From positions 2,368,664 through 2,432,663 of the forward strand of contig NZ_CP037452.1 of assembly GCF_007754425.1 (NCBI RefSeq): DNA of 64,000 bases. The letters are read 5' to 3'. This DNA is from Gimesia fumaroli (GTDB lineage: Bacteria > Planctomycetota > Planctomycetia > Planctomycetales > Planctomycetaceae). The position numbers and the translations under genes are program-made. Within the stretch, counting starts at the first letter, position 1. Every line of letters starts with the position of its first letter. Below, piece after piece: positions 18,851 to 30,500 of the stretch. Under the pieces are notes generated by a model. The model made no database searches. It saw only the letters and a list, made by a program, of their open reading frames with translations, and was not told the origin of the DNA.

Positions 18851-18854
<4 letters not shown>
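17364..18854 (+). CDS. eCIS-associated protein of unknown role, paralogue of next gene
   Basis: ATG 17364 with GGAG nine bases upstream gives 496 residues; a TTG 24 bases earlier would overlap the gpI stop. The N-terminus (LRNRYFQGKRLTPAALQTEQDYNLQRRRLINRSIHGWGVVRGFKVS....GFDISKGFALDQCGRELCR) aligns with the start of the next gene (RFGPGMLLQHEDLEAQTAYTQELSRLLLRSLLGCGVVFGLEVS). I have seen this 'pRyf.Gk.Lt..DL..EQ.Y....R..nr.lhGwGVV.GL.V' pattern in eCIS loci but know no function. The rest is Cys-rich (CEHSKKW, CQPCSSQWDHVCE, DDCSPRQ) with no signal peptide and no membrane segment. Location after the baseplate genes would suit a fibre or surface component; inference only. Confidence 0.75.
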
Positions 18855-19645
<791 letters not shown>

Positions 19646-19768
19646 GATCTGAAGTGATTCAAATGCGATTTTATGACGTGCTCAAAAGATAGCGAACATG
19701 CAAACTACTCCAGTCTAAGTGTTTCAAGGACATCAACTTGAAGAAGGAGTCAAACCTGAATCCTACTT

Positions 19769-22700
19769 ATGAAACGCTCGGTTCAAAAGAAAAAAAAAGC
19801 GACACAACGTCGACCGACTAGAGGCTCTGCGTTACCAAAACGTCGTGCCGAAAAACCTCGCTCGGCAATGAAGGCGATGCAGCAGCGATTGGGTAATCGT
19901 GCTACGCAGTCGCTTATAGGCAGTTCAGGGGCTGCCTCGAAAAAAGAAGGCCGGCAAGATGCGAAGAAAGAACCGGAACCGGAAACCGAAAATCAGACCG
20001 CTAACCGGAGCAGGGTAGCCGACACACAGGCAGCATTGCCAACTACTGCTATCGAAAATCCGGTCGTTGCGTCTACGCCTATTTCAGCACAAACGGTTAG
20101 CACAAAATCGACCGAATCATTTTTTGTTAAATTCCTTCACTCTTCAGCCACTCAGATTGCTGACCAAATGGGATCGATCGGAGACAGGCTGGGAATGGAT
20201 TTTCAGTCAGATCGACGAGAGTACTTGCAGGAAGCACCGACGCTGACAGCTTATCTACCTCAAGATGATGTTACGGTACAAGCGAGGGAGAATGCTGGTC
20301 CGGCTGAATTTAGTGAGATGCCAGGTGCTGAAGAAGTTGTATTACCACCACCGGAAAAAGCGGAGTCAATGACAGACGCCGAGACTACCGTTCCCGCACA
20401 ACCAGAAGGTGACAATGTGGGAATCGATCCGGGTACAAAGCCACAATTTCGTGCAGATGGTGAAGCCGATACCAGTCGTATGGGCCATGTCACGAATGCG
20501 GCAAATCAAACCGCGAATCAAGCGGCACAACAAGTCGCGGAGGAAATCGAAGCGAACACGTCTGCCAGTCGCATTATCCCCGTTTCTGTCGACCGGCAAG
20601 AGAGAATTGAAATTGCAGAATCGGGTACCACTCAGCCGACCGAACAATCTGCCGAGATGCTTGAGTATTTTGACACAGACGTAGGTAACGATGTACGAGC
20701 GATTGCCGATGCCGACTTTGCCCCATTGCTAAATGCGGTCCTGGCGGAACCCCGTAATCAGGTAGAGGCGGCTGCTGAGCAAAGAGACGCAGAGCGTAAT
20801 CAAGCCTTCGCGGATGCCCAAGCTGAAGCGGATGTGGCTACTGATCAAGCACGGGCTGACCAGCAGCAAGCAATCGCTGAAGGTCAAGCCGAAGTCCAGG
20901 CCGAAAAAGAGAAGGGAGTCGCCGAGCAACAGGAGCAACTTGCGCAGTTCAACACAGAAGTTGCCCACCGATATCAATCACATCAGGCTGAGGTCGCCGG
21001 CAAGATCACTGAAGAACAAGAGCGTGCGAATCGGACAATCGATAAAGCAAAAGAAGAAGCAGAGCAGGAAAGGAAGAATGCCGAAGAAAAGGCGGAGCAT
21101 GAGAAACGTGAACGCGAAAAGAACAGACCGAAAGAGAAGAAGAATCTCTTGGGGCGAATCGTTTCATCGGTGAAGCGTGCTGTCAGTCGATGGAAAGACG
21201 CACTCGTCAAGGCAGTCAAGAAAGTCTTCAGCGAGGCGAAAAAAGTGGTCACTCGGGTTCTCGATACAGCCAAAAAGGTTGCAGTCGGTATTATCAATCG
21301 TCTCCGTGACGTCGTTGTGGGAATGATTCAGACATTTGCATCAGGTTTGAAGATATTGGTTGTTGCTTTGTTGATTGCGTTTCCGAAACTGCGCGCCAAG
21401 GTCAATGCAGCCATTGACGTCGTGGTCGAAAACGCTGTCGAAGTTGTGAATGCGATCGCCAAGAGACTTGAAGACACAGTGGTTGTCTTAATCGACCGTG
21501 TTCAATCAGTGGTTACCAAGATTATGGATTTGTTTGAACTCGTAATCGTGACCCAAATTCAGATCGTCGGTGCCATACTGAATGGCGAATTTCTTGATGC
21601 AGCAAAAATTCTCTTCCTGGCAGCATGTAAAGCAGTTGGCATTCCGGGCGAAGAATTCTTATCCATCCTGTCAGATGCGCGTGATGCGTTTATGGACATT
21701 ATCAAGCAACCAGCCCGTTTCTTGAAGAGTTTGATCCACTCAGTTGGGCAGGGCATGAGTCGATTCATGTCGAATTTTCGGCAACATTTCGTTGGCGGGA
21801 TTACGGGCTGGATATTTGGCGCCTTTGCCGCTGGCGGGATTACACTTCCCAAGACTTTTACACTGAAGTCTGTGTTTAGCATGCTGCTGGAGATATTTGG
21901 ATTCACTTACCAGTATATTCGCGGGAAAGTGGTCGAGATGGTTGGGGAGCGCAATGTTGCGGTCGTTGAAGATGTGATGGCGAAGGTCAAGTCACTATTT
22001 ACAGAAGGCCCGGGTATCATCTGGGAATGGATCAAAGACAAAATGGCTGAGGTTAAGCAGAAGATTGTTGATGCCGTCTCCGAATGGTTAATTACACAAT
22101 TGATTATGAAGGCGGCAAACAAACTGGCTTCGATGTTTACGCCCGTTGGTGCTTTTGTTCAAGCTGTCTTGATGATGTACAACACAATGATGTTCTTCAT
22201 TGAGCGGATCAAGGAGATCTTCGTCTGGGTTAAATCGATTACATCCAGCTTCACGCGCATGGCCAAAGGAATGGTCGGTGCCGCCGCCGAGTGGATTGAA
22301 CAAGCAATGGCCAATTCGATCCCGCTCATCATTGCCTTCCTCGCCCGTTTAGTCGGGCTAGGTGACATCGGAGACAAAATCAAGTCTGTCGTTTCAAAAC
22401 TACGCCAGCCGATCGACAAGGTGATAGAGTTTGTGGTTGAAAAGCTGGTTGCATTTGGGAAAAAAGTTTGGGGCGGTATTAAATCTGGCGCACAGCAGGT
22501 TGCTAACTGGTGGGATGCGAAAGAGGAATTTAAGGACGAAGAAGGTAAGCAGCATCATCTCTATTTTGAACTTGACGAAGACGGTAAGTCGGCTCGACTG
22601 ATGGTTGCCAGTGACCCGATGGACTTTGAAGAATACTTGAAGCAACTTCGGGATTCCGGCAGAACCGACGAGCATAATGAGCTAGAGCCTTGCTATGCCC

Positions 22701-23731
22701 CAATTCGAGAAGCAAAAGCGACAATCAAACAGGGCAATAAGAACGAAAAGCGACTTGATACAGTTCCAACACATGTCAACCGACTTGCTAAGAAGATGGA
22801 TAAATCCAGACAGCCTTCTCACAAAGAGGATCCGGTCTTGGAATGGGTACACTTGGTATTAGACGGTGCAGGATTGATCCCGGTACTCGGAGTTTTTCCT
22901 GATGCTATTAACGCCGGCATTTACTTGATCGAAGGTGATTGGGAAGGGGTAGGTTTTTCTGCTGCTGGAATGATCCCAATATTTGGTCATGGGGCAACGG
23001 TAACAAAGCATGGAATTAAAGTTACTAAAGAAGCACTGGAAAAAGTTGGAAAAGAAGGAGTTGAAACTGGGATTCGATACGCCAAACGTATGGCCACAAA
23101 TTCTGTAAAGCACCGATTTACTCTAAAAGAATATGATGAATTGATTGCGTTCTGGGAAACTCAGATTCAAGAGCAATTAAATCCTAAGAAGCGTCAAGAA
23201 TATCGAAAGTATATAGAAACACTTCGTGATTTGCAAAAAGGCAAACCTACCAAGCCACATTTCCGACAGACAGAAATGGAAATGCAGTACCTATATGGCC
23301 AAATTGGGTCAAGTCCAAATCAGCCGTTTACCAAAACTGGGAGTATAGCTCGTAAGAAAGATGGTAGTTTAAGCAGACGACCACCAAAAGGCTCTACTGT
23401 GCCCGATATTCATGGAAGCGAACTCATGGTAGAGGTTAAGAGTGATCGGTTAATACATAGCAATGGAAATATTGATGTTAATGCGATTCTGAAAATGTTA
23501 CAAGGAGGCACTCGGAAGCGGTCACTTCGAAAGCAAATCGCACAGCGAGTTCAAATTACAGGGCATGGTAGACTTCAGACAGTTCTTTTAGATCTTAGAG
23601 GTCAATCTCCAACCGATGCTCAAATTGAAAAGATTACTAAGATAGTCGCAGATGACCTTTCTCAATACCTGACAAGCGAATTGGGGAATCAAATCAGATT
23701 CCCAATTGAACATGTTCAAGTAGTATTCTAG
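19769..23731 (+). CDS. Putative eCIS cargo toxin with C-terminal PD-(D/E)xK-like domain
   Basis: 1320 residues; ATG 19769 is the first start after an in-frame TGA. Residues ~36-50 (MQQRLGNRATQSLI) match the QR.GNRA..Q.L motif that begins many eCIS-loaded proteins. The usual DUF4157 HExxH protease motif is absent. Residues ~100-300 are acidic and low-complexity; ~335-455 form an Ala/Glu/Lys coiled coil. Residues ~455-910 are basic and amphipathic with hydrophobic runs (VVGMIQTFASGLKILVVALLIAF, IPLIIAFLARLVGLGDIGDKI). At ~1020-1090, LDGAGLIPVLGVFPDAINAGIYLIEGDWEG.GFSAAGMIPI is a pretoxin segment typical of polymorphic toxins. The C-terminal ~130 residues contain VPDIHGS with D1213 and VEVK with E1222 and K1224, the spacing of a PD-(D/E)xK nuclease. 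Role as an injected nuclease is inferred. No clear immunity gene follows. Confidence 0.8.
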   Translation: MKRSVQKKKKATQRRPTRGSALPKRRAEKPRSAMKAMQQRLGNRATQSLIGSSGAASKKEGRQDAKKEPEPETENQTANRSRVADTQAALPTTAIENPVVASTPISAQTVSTKSTESFFVKFLHSSATQIADQMGSIGDRLGMDFQSDRREYLQEAPTLTAYLPQDDVTVQARENAGPAEFSEMPGAEEVVLPPPEKAESMTDAETTVPAQPEGDNVGIDPGTKPQFRADGEADTSRMGHVTNAANQTANQAAQQVAEEIEANTSASRIIPVSVDRQERIEIAESGTTQPTEQSAEMLEYFDTDVGNDVRAIADADFAPLLNAVLAEPRNQVEAAAEQRDAERNQAFADAQAEADVATDQARADQQQAIAEGQAEVQAEKEKGVAEQQEQLAQFNTEVAHRYQSHQAEVAGKITEEQERANRTIDKAKEEAEQERKNAEEKAEHEKREREKNRPKEKKNLLGRIVSSVKRAVSRWKDALVKAVKKVFSEAKKVVTRVLDTAKKVAVGIINRLRDVVVGMIQTFASGLKILVVALLIAFPKLRAKVNAAIDVVVENAVEVVNAIAKRLEDTVVVLIDRVQSVVTKIMDLFELVIVTQIQIVGAILNGEFLDAAKILFLAACKAVGIPGEEFLSILSDARDAFMDIIKQPARFLKSLIHSVGQGMSRFMSNFRQHFVGGITGWIFGAFAAGGITLPKTFTLKSVFSMLLEIFGFTYQYIRGKVVEMVGERNVAVVEDVMAKVKSLFTEGPGIIWEWIKDKMAEVKQKIVDAVSEWLITQLIMKAANKLASMFTPVGAFVQAVLMMYNTMMFFIERIKEIFVWVKSITSSFTRMAKGMVGAAAEWIEQAMANSIPLIIAFLARLVGLGDIGDKIKSVVSKLRQPIDKVIEFVVEKLVAFGKKVWGGIKSGAQQVANWWDAKEEFKDEEGKQHHLYFELDEDGKSARLMVASDPMDFEEYLKQLRDSGRTDEHNELEPCYAPIREAKATIKQGNKNEKRLDTVPTHVNRLAKKMDKSRQPSHKEDPVLEWVHLVLDGAGLIPVLGVFPDAINAGIYLIEGDWEGVGFSAAGMIPIFGHGATVTKHGIKVTKEALEKVGKEGVETGIRYAKRMATNSVKHRFTLKEYDELIAFWETQIQEQLNPKKRQEYRKYIETLRDLQKGKPTKPHFRQTEMEMQYLYGQIGSSPNQPFTKTGSIARKKDGSLSRRPPKGSTVPDIHGSELMVEVKSDRLIHSNGNIDVNAILKMLQGGTRKRSLRKQIAQRVQITGHGRLQTVLLDLRGQSPTDAQIEKITKIVADDLSQYLTSELGNQIRFPIEHVQVVF

Positions 23732-24158
23732 CAGGAATATCTGAATGAAACATTTGGGTGTGACATGGTATCAGGAACGCGAAAAGACGAAACACAGGTC
23801 AAGAAATTAACTTTGATTGAGCTGAAAAAGAAAATCTAGAATTTGAAACTAGTATTTTAACAAAAGAAGTTGAATCGACCTAAGGTAATAACGTTCATCA
23901 GTAGAAGAACAAAGTGGAAATCAAATATGTAAAAAATGTTACGGCAAAGTTACTCAATGCTGATTCTGGTACTGCCAAAATAAAGTGTGATCTACTTTGG
24001 AAGGATCGTGCTAGATTATTGAGTCTGGTTCGTTGCGGTCAAAATTTCGTGCGCGTGGGCGTATCAGTTGGATTAAAAACTCCAAACTCGGTAACAAGTC
24101 GCACGTTGGAAGTCCTCTGTGCGTAAGTGATAAGGTTGCGTTTACAATTCCACTACTC

Positions 24159-24177
24159 CCCCCGGTTCCGAAGACCG
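24159..24177. other. 19-bp exact copy of tRNA-Arg anticodon arm (possible attachment-site remnant)
   Basis: CCCCCGGTTCCGAAGACCG here is identical, in the same orientation, to 40585-40603 inside the tRNA-Arg gene, spanning its anticodon stem-loop. The flanks do not match: C against A on the left, T against G on the right. tRNA genes are common integration targets and short direct repeats of their anticodon or T arms mark element ends. No integrase gene is visible between or beside the copies, so an old integration is one reading and coincidence or hairpin convergence another. Confidence 0.4.
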
Positions 24178-24465
24178 TAGTTGCTTTCGCCATGTGTTGC
24201 TTATGCTTCACAAAGGCCTGTTTTTCAGTGCCATTTACTTCAACCACGCTTTGACAATGCTTTGTTATTGCTTGGAGAACGCGTATTAGTAGGGGGATAA
24301 TAGGGGGGGCTCAAGTGGACTGAGTAAAGTTTCGAGGTTCGAAGGCTTCTCCAAAGTTCTGACCAGGTCGTCTATGGTATTTGAACCGGTCATTGAGAAG
24401 TAGTTTCAATTTTCATACTGAGTATGAAATCAAATCATTATAGAGTATATGGCTGAATAAATTGA

Positions 24466-24475
24466 CCTAACGCGA
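24466..24475. repeat. CCTAACGCGA motif, copy 1
   Basis: Ten bases identical to 39170-39179. On the minus strand it reads TCGCGTTAGG. It lies downstream of the giant gene, in non-coding sequence. See the shared-motif finding. Confidence 0.4.
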
Positions 24476-24581
24476 TTTAGCGTTTAATAATACCGAAGTA
24501 AATCCTGACCGCATATATTCATGGCTTCAGTATAGGATGTTCTCAAAATAGCCTGCGAAGTACACGAATCTGTTATGAATA

Positions 24582-27500
24582 TCAAATGAGGTCCAGGATA
24601 TCAATATGAGTGAAAACTTCATCCCGTCTTTTTCTCATTCGATCATCGTCACTATCACCCAGGAACCAATCGTGTCCTCTTTCTCCTTTGAGCGTGTCGC
24701 GCTCACCATCATCGAAAACGGTGGTGTCAGGACCGTTGGCTTTTAATGTGACTAGATCAGGGCCGACTCCGGTCTGAAGATTGTTAATACGCGTCTGGTA
24801 GCTGGCTCCCGAATTCCATTCAGTGGAAATGGCGTTGAGGGCATCCAGGTTCGTATCGAAACTGGTGAATCCACCGATGAGGATATCGTCTCCTGAACCA
24901 CCTTTGATATAATCTCTGCCTTGACCACCGATCAATAGATCCCGACCACGTCCACCTCTGAGCCAGTCATTACCATCACCGCCCACCAAAATGTTGTTCC
25001 CATTTCCACCCGATAAATAGTCGTGTCCGTTCTCTCCTAACAAAGTGTCATTACCAGAGCCACCAATCAGGGAATCATGGCCATCACCACCCCTGAGAAT
25101 GGCAGGCACAGAGACATTGTTGCTGATATGAACATGATCATTGCCACCTCTGGCCACAACACTGATTTTCTGAACGTCAGATACATTGAAAAACCGTACT
25201 GGGAACCCGGATAAGATATTGGCAATCACCACATATTTATGGAAAAAACGAAACACATGAATGTGATCATTACCATTAGTACCAACCAGACTCAAAGTAC
25301 CATTGAAAAGACCTGTGCCAGCGATGAATGCAGTGACTTCCGCCTGAGTTATACCACCATCATCATCAGTGAGTGTGACGGTAATTGTATATGTACCGGG
25401 AAGTGCATAGATATGATTACCATTCAGTGTACCGGCCCCGTCAAGTTCATTAACAGGAACCAATTCCGGATCCGTGCCATCACCCCAGTCGATGCTGGCG
25501 GAATGTGCGTCTAGAATACCGAGCTCTGTGAAATCAGCGGAAATCGTAGTTTGCTCAGTCAGAACAACTTCTCCCAATTCAAACGCGTTGGTCTCAAGTC
25601 GTGTAATCACCGGAGAGGCATTTTGAACGGACACATTGACTTCAGTCGGTACCAGATGCGTCCCATCTTCATCTTCGAGCATGATCTGAATCGTGTGATT
25701 ATTGGGCCCCTCAAGGTAAGTGTGAGTAATGAAACTACCGGATACAGGAGAACCCAGAAACTGATCTGTTTGACCATCTCCCCAGAGTACGGTATAGGCA
25801 ATCACGGTATCATCTCCAGGATCGACAATGTCTCCCAGCTGAAGATTGTAATCAGTCCCTTCAGTTGCTGTGGAATTTCCAGTGAACACAATTGTGGGAG
25901 CGACGTTCGCTACGGAGATTTCCTTCGAAGTTGTCACGCTGCCACCATCATCGTCGGAGACTCTGATTCCGACGATAAAGAGGCCATCATCAGCATAGGT
26001 ATGATCGGCAACTCCAGTGGTGTTGCTGGTTTCAAAAGTGCCGTCGTTGTCGAAATCGAATTCGTAAGTCAGCGGATCGAGTACACCGGCAGCATCAGTT
26101 GCTTGAACCATTACGGAAAACGAAGCACCCTCATTGATTTGCGGGCTTTCCGTGATCAAATTGATTTGGGGATCAACATTGGCGACATCAATCGAAATGA
26201 CTTGGGAAGTACTACCTCCGCTTGAATCAACAACGCGGACTCCAACGAGAAACGACCCATTATCAGCAAAAACGTGGCTTGCAGTGTTGGCACTAGCACT
26301 GATTTCAAATACACCATCATTATCAAAGTCAAACTCATAAGTCAGCAGATCCAGGCTTCCCTGGACCGAAGTATTGACTTCAAGTTGAACAGGAGCTCCT
26401 TCTTGAGGGGTACTCGTGACAAGTGTTACATTATCTATTTCCGGGTTAACGTTGTTGACAACCACCGGCAGTTCACGCACCAAAATGGGATCAATACTAT
26501 TGGGATGCTTGATATAGACCTTTGCGCTATAGATACCGTTATTGTCAAAAATATGGTCCACATCAATCAGCAGGAGACCGTCTCCGTTCGGAAGGGCGTC
26601 AGCGTTTGTGTATGTATTAGAAGTGCCATCGCCCCATTCGATGATGTAGCTGCTCTCCGGATCGCCTGGATTCTCTGGGGCAGTCAACGCACTTAATCGC
26701 AATGGTGCTGGGCTGCCTTCGTTGACAGTCAGCAAAATTGCCGCAACAGGAAAGGTACCGTCTTCATCGACGAGGGTCACGACGATCAAGTGGGCGCCGT
26801 TGCCATCTTCAAACGTGTGCTCGATGACGCCGTTTGAGGTAAAGGTTTCGAACGTATCGTCGTCGCCATCGCCGTCGCTGTCGGGGAAGATCGAACCATC
26901 GCCCCAATCAACGCGGTATTCAAGCACGGTATCATCACCTGGATCGATTATATTACCCAGAGTCAGCTTGAAAGGCTGAGTCGAGTCGCTCTGCACTTCA
27001 CCTGCGATTATGACTGTAGGAGCGACGTTAAAGACCGTCACCACATGTGGATCAGAAGCAATCGCGCCATCGTTGTTGTTGACCGTTGCCACGATGTTGT
27101 ACTCGCCATCGTCCGCATAAGTATGGACGGCTGAAAGTGCGTCACCAGGTAACACGTCTGGGGTGGTGCCGTCGCCCCAATAAATTATCCAGGAGTTGAT
27201 CAGATCGGGCCCGGGGTCATTGGATGTCAGGTTGATCTCGATCTGAGATCCTTCCGTAATCACTGTATTACCATTGATCGTTGGAGTTGGAGACACATCT
27301 TGCACGTTCACGGTCACTGTATTGCTGGAGGTGTACGTGCCATCTTCATCAGTTGCGGTTGCCGTAATCGTATACTGGTTATCGCCATCGGCATACACAT
27401 GTGTGACTGAAGCGGGATTGCCGGAAACGATCTCACCAGGCACTCCATTGGTCGAAGTACCATCACCCCAGTCGATGATCCATTCACTAATGGTATCATT

Positions 27501-30500
27501 GCCGGGGTCGATATCCGAGAGATTCAATTTATAGACCGAGCCTTCATCTACCTGACTGTCGCCACTCAGCGTCAGTGTCGGTGCTACATTACTGACTGTG
27601 ACCGTGACTTCATTTGTGCTGACAAAAATGCCATCCTCGTCTCGGGCACCCACTCGTACGGTATAGCTGCCATCATCAAGATAGATATGAGCCGCATTCG
27701 TTTCATTGGGATTCACCAGACTTGTCTGACCGTCGCCCCAATCAACGATCCATTGACTGATGGTGTCTGCCCCGGGATCGGTTGCTGAGAGATTATGAAT
27801 CGTATATTGCGAACCTTCATCAGCAGACGAGGTGCCGCTATAAGTTACTGTTGGTGCGATGTTCTCCACTCGAACGTTCAGAGAATTTGTGGCCAATGAA
27901 GTGGCGCCGTTACTGTCAGTGACAACCGCTGTGACCTGGTAAGCTCCGTCATCGGCATAAATATGGTTGAGTAAGCCGCTCGCACTATTCAGTGTGGACG
28001 TGGTTCCATCTCCCCAGTTCACCAGCCAGCTTGACACAGTTCCTGGTCCAGCTGCCGTCAATGTTAACGCAAAGGACTCACTTTCATTGAGGCCAGCGGC
28101 ACCGCTCAATGCCCGTGTTGGTGGCGGTCCAGCGATCACGTTGACATCGTTCGTTGTTGTGTAAGGGCCCCCGTCTTCGTCGATGGCGTTGACGGTGATT
28201 GTGAAGTTTCCACTTGTCGTATAGGTGTGTAACAATCTGGCTGTTGCTTCGTTCGTCAAAGTGGTGCTTGAGCCGTCACCCCAGTCAACCGTATATTCAC
28301 TAATTGTGTCATCGCCGGGATCAGTTGCGGAAAGATCTAATACATAAGAGACATACTGAGTTGATGAATTGCCACCTGCCAAACTGAGAATGGGATCGGT
28401 GTTATTCAATGTGAGTGTTGTAAACACTTCATCAGAACCCTCCGAGTTGGTTGCCCGCACAGCGATCTGATAAGTTCCATTGTCGTCAATTCCAAATTCG
28501 ATCAGTGTCGCCCAGGTGATAACAGGACTAAGTCCGATCACGTCACCAAACTGACCATCGCCGTTAATATCCCAGCTATAAGAAACGAGACCACCCAGGG
28601 CTGGTTCAATCGTGTCGCTTGCGTCGAGCGAAAGTGCATTTCCTTCATCAATCGCGTAAGGGCCACCAGCGGCAGCCGTCGGTGCAGCAATCCGAAGCAC
28701 TTCATCAATGAATGAGTAGTTGATACCGAAACTTTCACCTGTTACTACGATTGATCCGTTCGGTTCGAAGTGAACTCCATCATCGCTGGTGGGACCATCC
28801 ACACGATTCGGTTCCGAGGGGGGAGTGATCCCTTTGGTGTCGAGCTTCAGAGTATCAATACCACTTTCATGACCTACGATCTGAAGGTCTGCTCCCAATG
28901 TTGTTCCATCGACCACAAACAGATTTGTTCCTGTTCCCGAGTCTAATACCGTTGTGGTGTTGCTGCCGACGGAGAAGACGGTCAGTGTGTCATCGCCTGA
29001 TTCTCCATTGAGATAGACTTGAGACCCGTTGCCACTCTCGCGAAGAACAATGCTATCATTGTCGGCACCGGAATTCACGGTCGTACTCAGTCCAGCTGGA
29101 GCATGGTGAATCACAACGTCATCGTTGCCTCCTCTGGTTTCGACAATGGTTTCAATTACGATATGACGGATACTAACCTGATCAGAGGCATCGGCTGAGC
29201 GAACAGTCAAGCTTTCAACACCCGTGTATGTGGCTCTATATGCGTTCGGTTTGGGAAGTGAAGAGTCAATCTGCAGATAGGCCAGACCACCATTTTCGTT
29301 GAGAGGACCGGCTTCTCCTCCAGTCGTTATCAGAAGCTGATTGCCGACAATGTTCAGATCTGTCGGATTGTTGAGTCCCACAACACCCCCTGAACCATTG
29401 CGTACGCGTTGCACAAAACGAAGTTTACCGGAGTCGATGTCACGAGTAAAAACAGCGACGGTGTCTGCTTCAGCACCTGCGGCAAACAGATAGTCATTGT
29501 CACTACTCATTGCCAGCGAACTTAATCCATCGAGGCCTTGTATTCCCTGCGCGCCGTTGCGAATCGAATCGACGAACGTCAGCTGACCAGTGACAGTGTT
29601 CCGTGCAAAAATGGCGATCGAATCATCTCCACTACCTACGTACAGGAAGCGTTCGTCGTTGCTCAAAATGGAAGTTTGCGGACTCCTCATATCTACAATA
29701 CCGTCAACACCATTGGTGACAAACTGCAGGGGCACTAACGCGTTGCCAGTAATTCCGAATACAACCAGATTATGGTTGAGTTCGCTCGAGACATAGACAT
29801 GCGAGCCGTCTGCTGAGGATGTGATATGAGTCGGTCCATTTAGACCAGCGGATGTTTTCGAATGGTATGTGAGTGTGCCGCTATTGGCACCCGTATAGAC
29901 CGCTACGGAGTTTTCTACCGGGCTGGAAACAAAAAGGCGATCGCCGACGATTTCGATTTGGTTTGCTCCGTCCAAACCATCGGCACCACTGACGCCATCA
30001 GCCAGGATAAGCGGAGACCCGCTGACGTTGCCGACGGAATCCAGGTGATAGATCAGCAATGAGTCTTCGGTAGGATTCGTGATGTAGAGAAATTGCCCGT
30101 TATCGGAGACAGCAATTGATCCCGCGGTTAGAATGCCGGGAATAATCACACGCCCCCTATTCGCACCGGTGTTGGCATCAGTAATCGTCAGCGTGCCCAA
30201 TTTTGAACTGAGCGTGTAAGCCGTGTTTCCAAAAACGACAGTTTTGGCGTCCGCTTCGCCTGCTTTATTCAGACTTTGATTTTGGGGCTGTCCCTCTCTA
30301 AGAGTGTCACCAGAGTTAGGAGCGTGACTCACATAGAGCGAAGCGAGAGAAGGATCGATGCTGTAGCTGACGCCGTCGCTTGTCATAGTGATGTCTTGAA
30401 TTGTGGTCGGTCCGTTAATTCCCCCAGGATCAGAACGATTGAATATGCTTGGGTTGAGCGCCCCGTCGAGCACTTGAATCTCAGCAGGAATGAGAGGTTC

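Larger units (their letters stand above)
23732..24581. other. Intergenic spacer after the eCIS cluster, possible gene remnants
   Basis: 850 bases between the toxin stop and the convergent giant gene. The toxin frame stays open for 35 codons past its stop up to 23839, including a 24-codon frame from ATG 23765 (MVSGTRKDETQVKKLTLIEL). A GTG-started 70-codon frame lies at 23914-24126 (VEIKYVKNVTAKLLNADSG). Neither is recognised and neither has a good ribosome site. They could be decayed cargo or immunity sequence. The stretch also holds the 19-base tRNA-Arg match (24159) and one copy of the CCTAACGCGA motif (24466). No terminator with a clean T-run was seen. Confidence 0.5.

Noticed and set aside
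19769-23731. DUF4157 metalloprotease domain expected in eCIS cargo
   Set aside because: No HExxH motif was found; only the short GNRA-type N-terminal motif is present.
24011-24247. 78-codon minus-strand frame (FGTGGSSG) looking a little like a PAAR-type fragment
   Set aside because: Too short, no metal ligands in PAAR spacing, overlaps the tRNA match and other frames.
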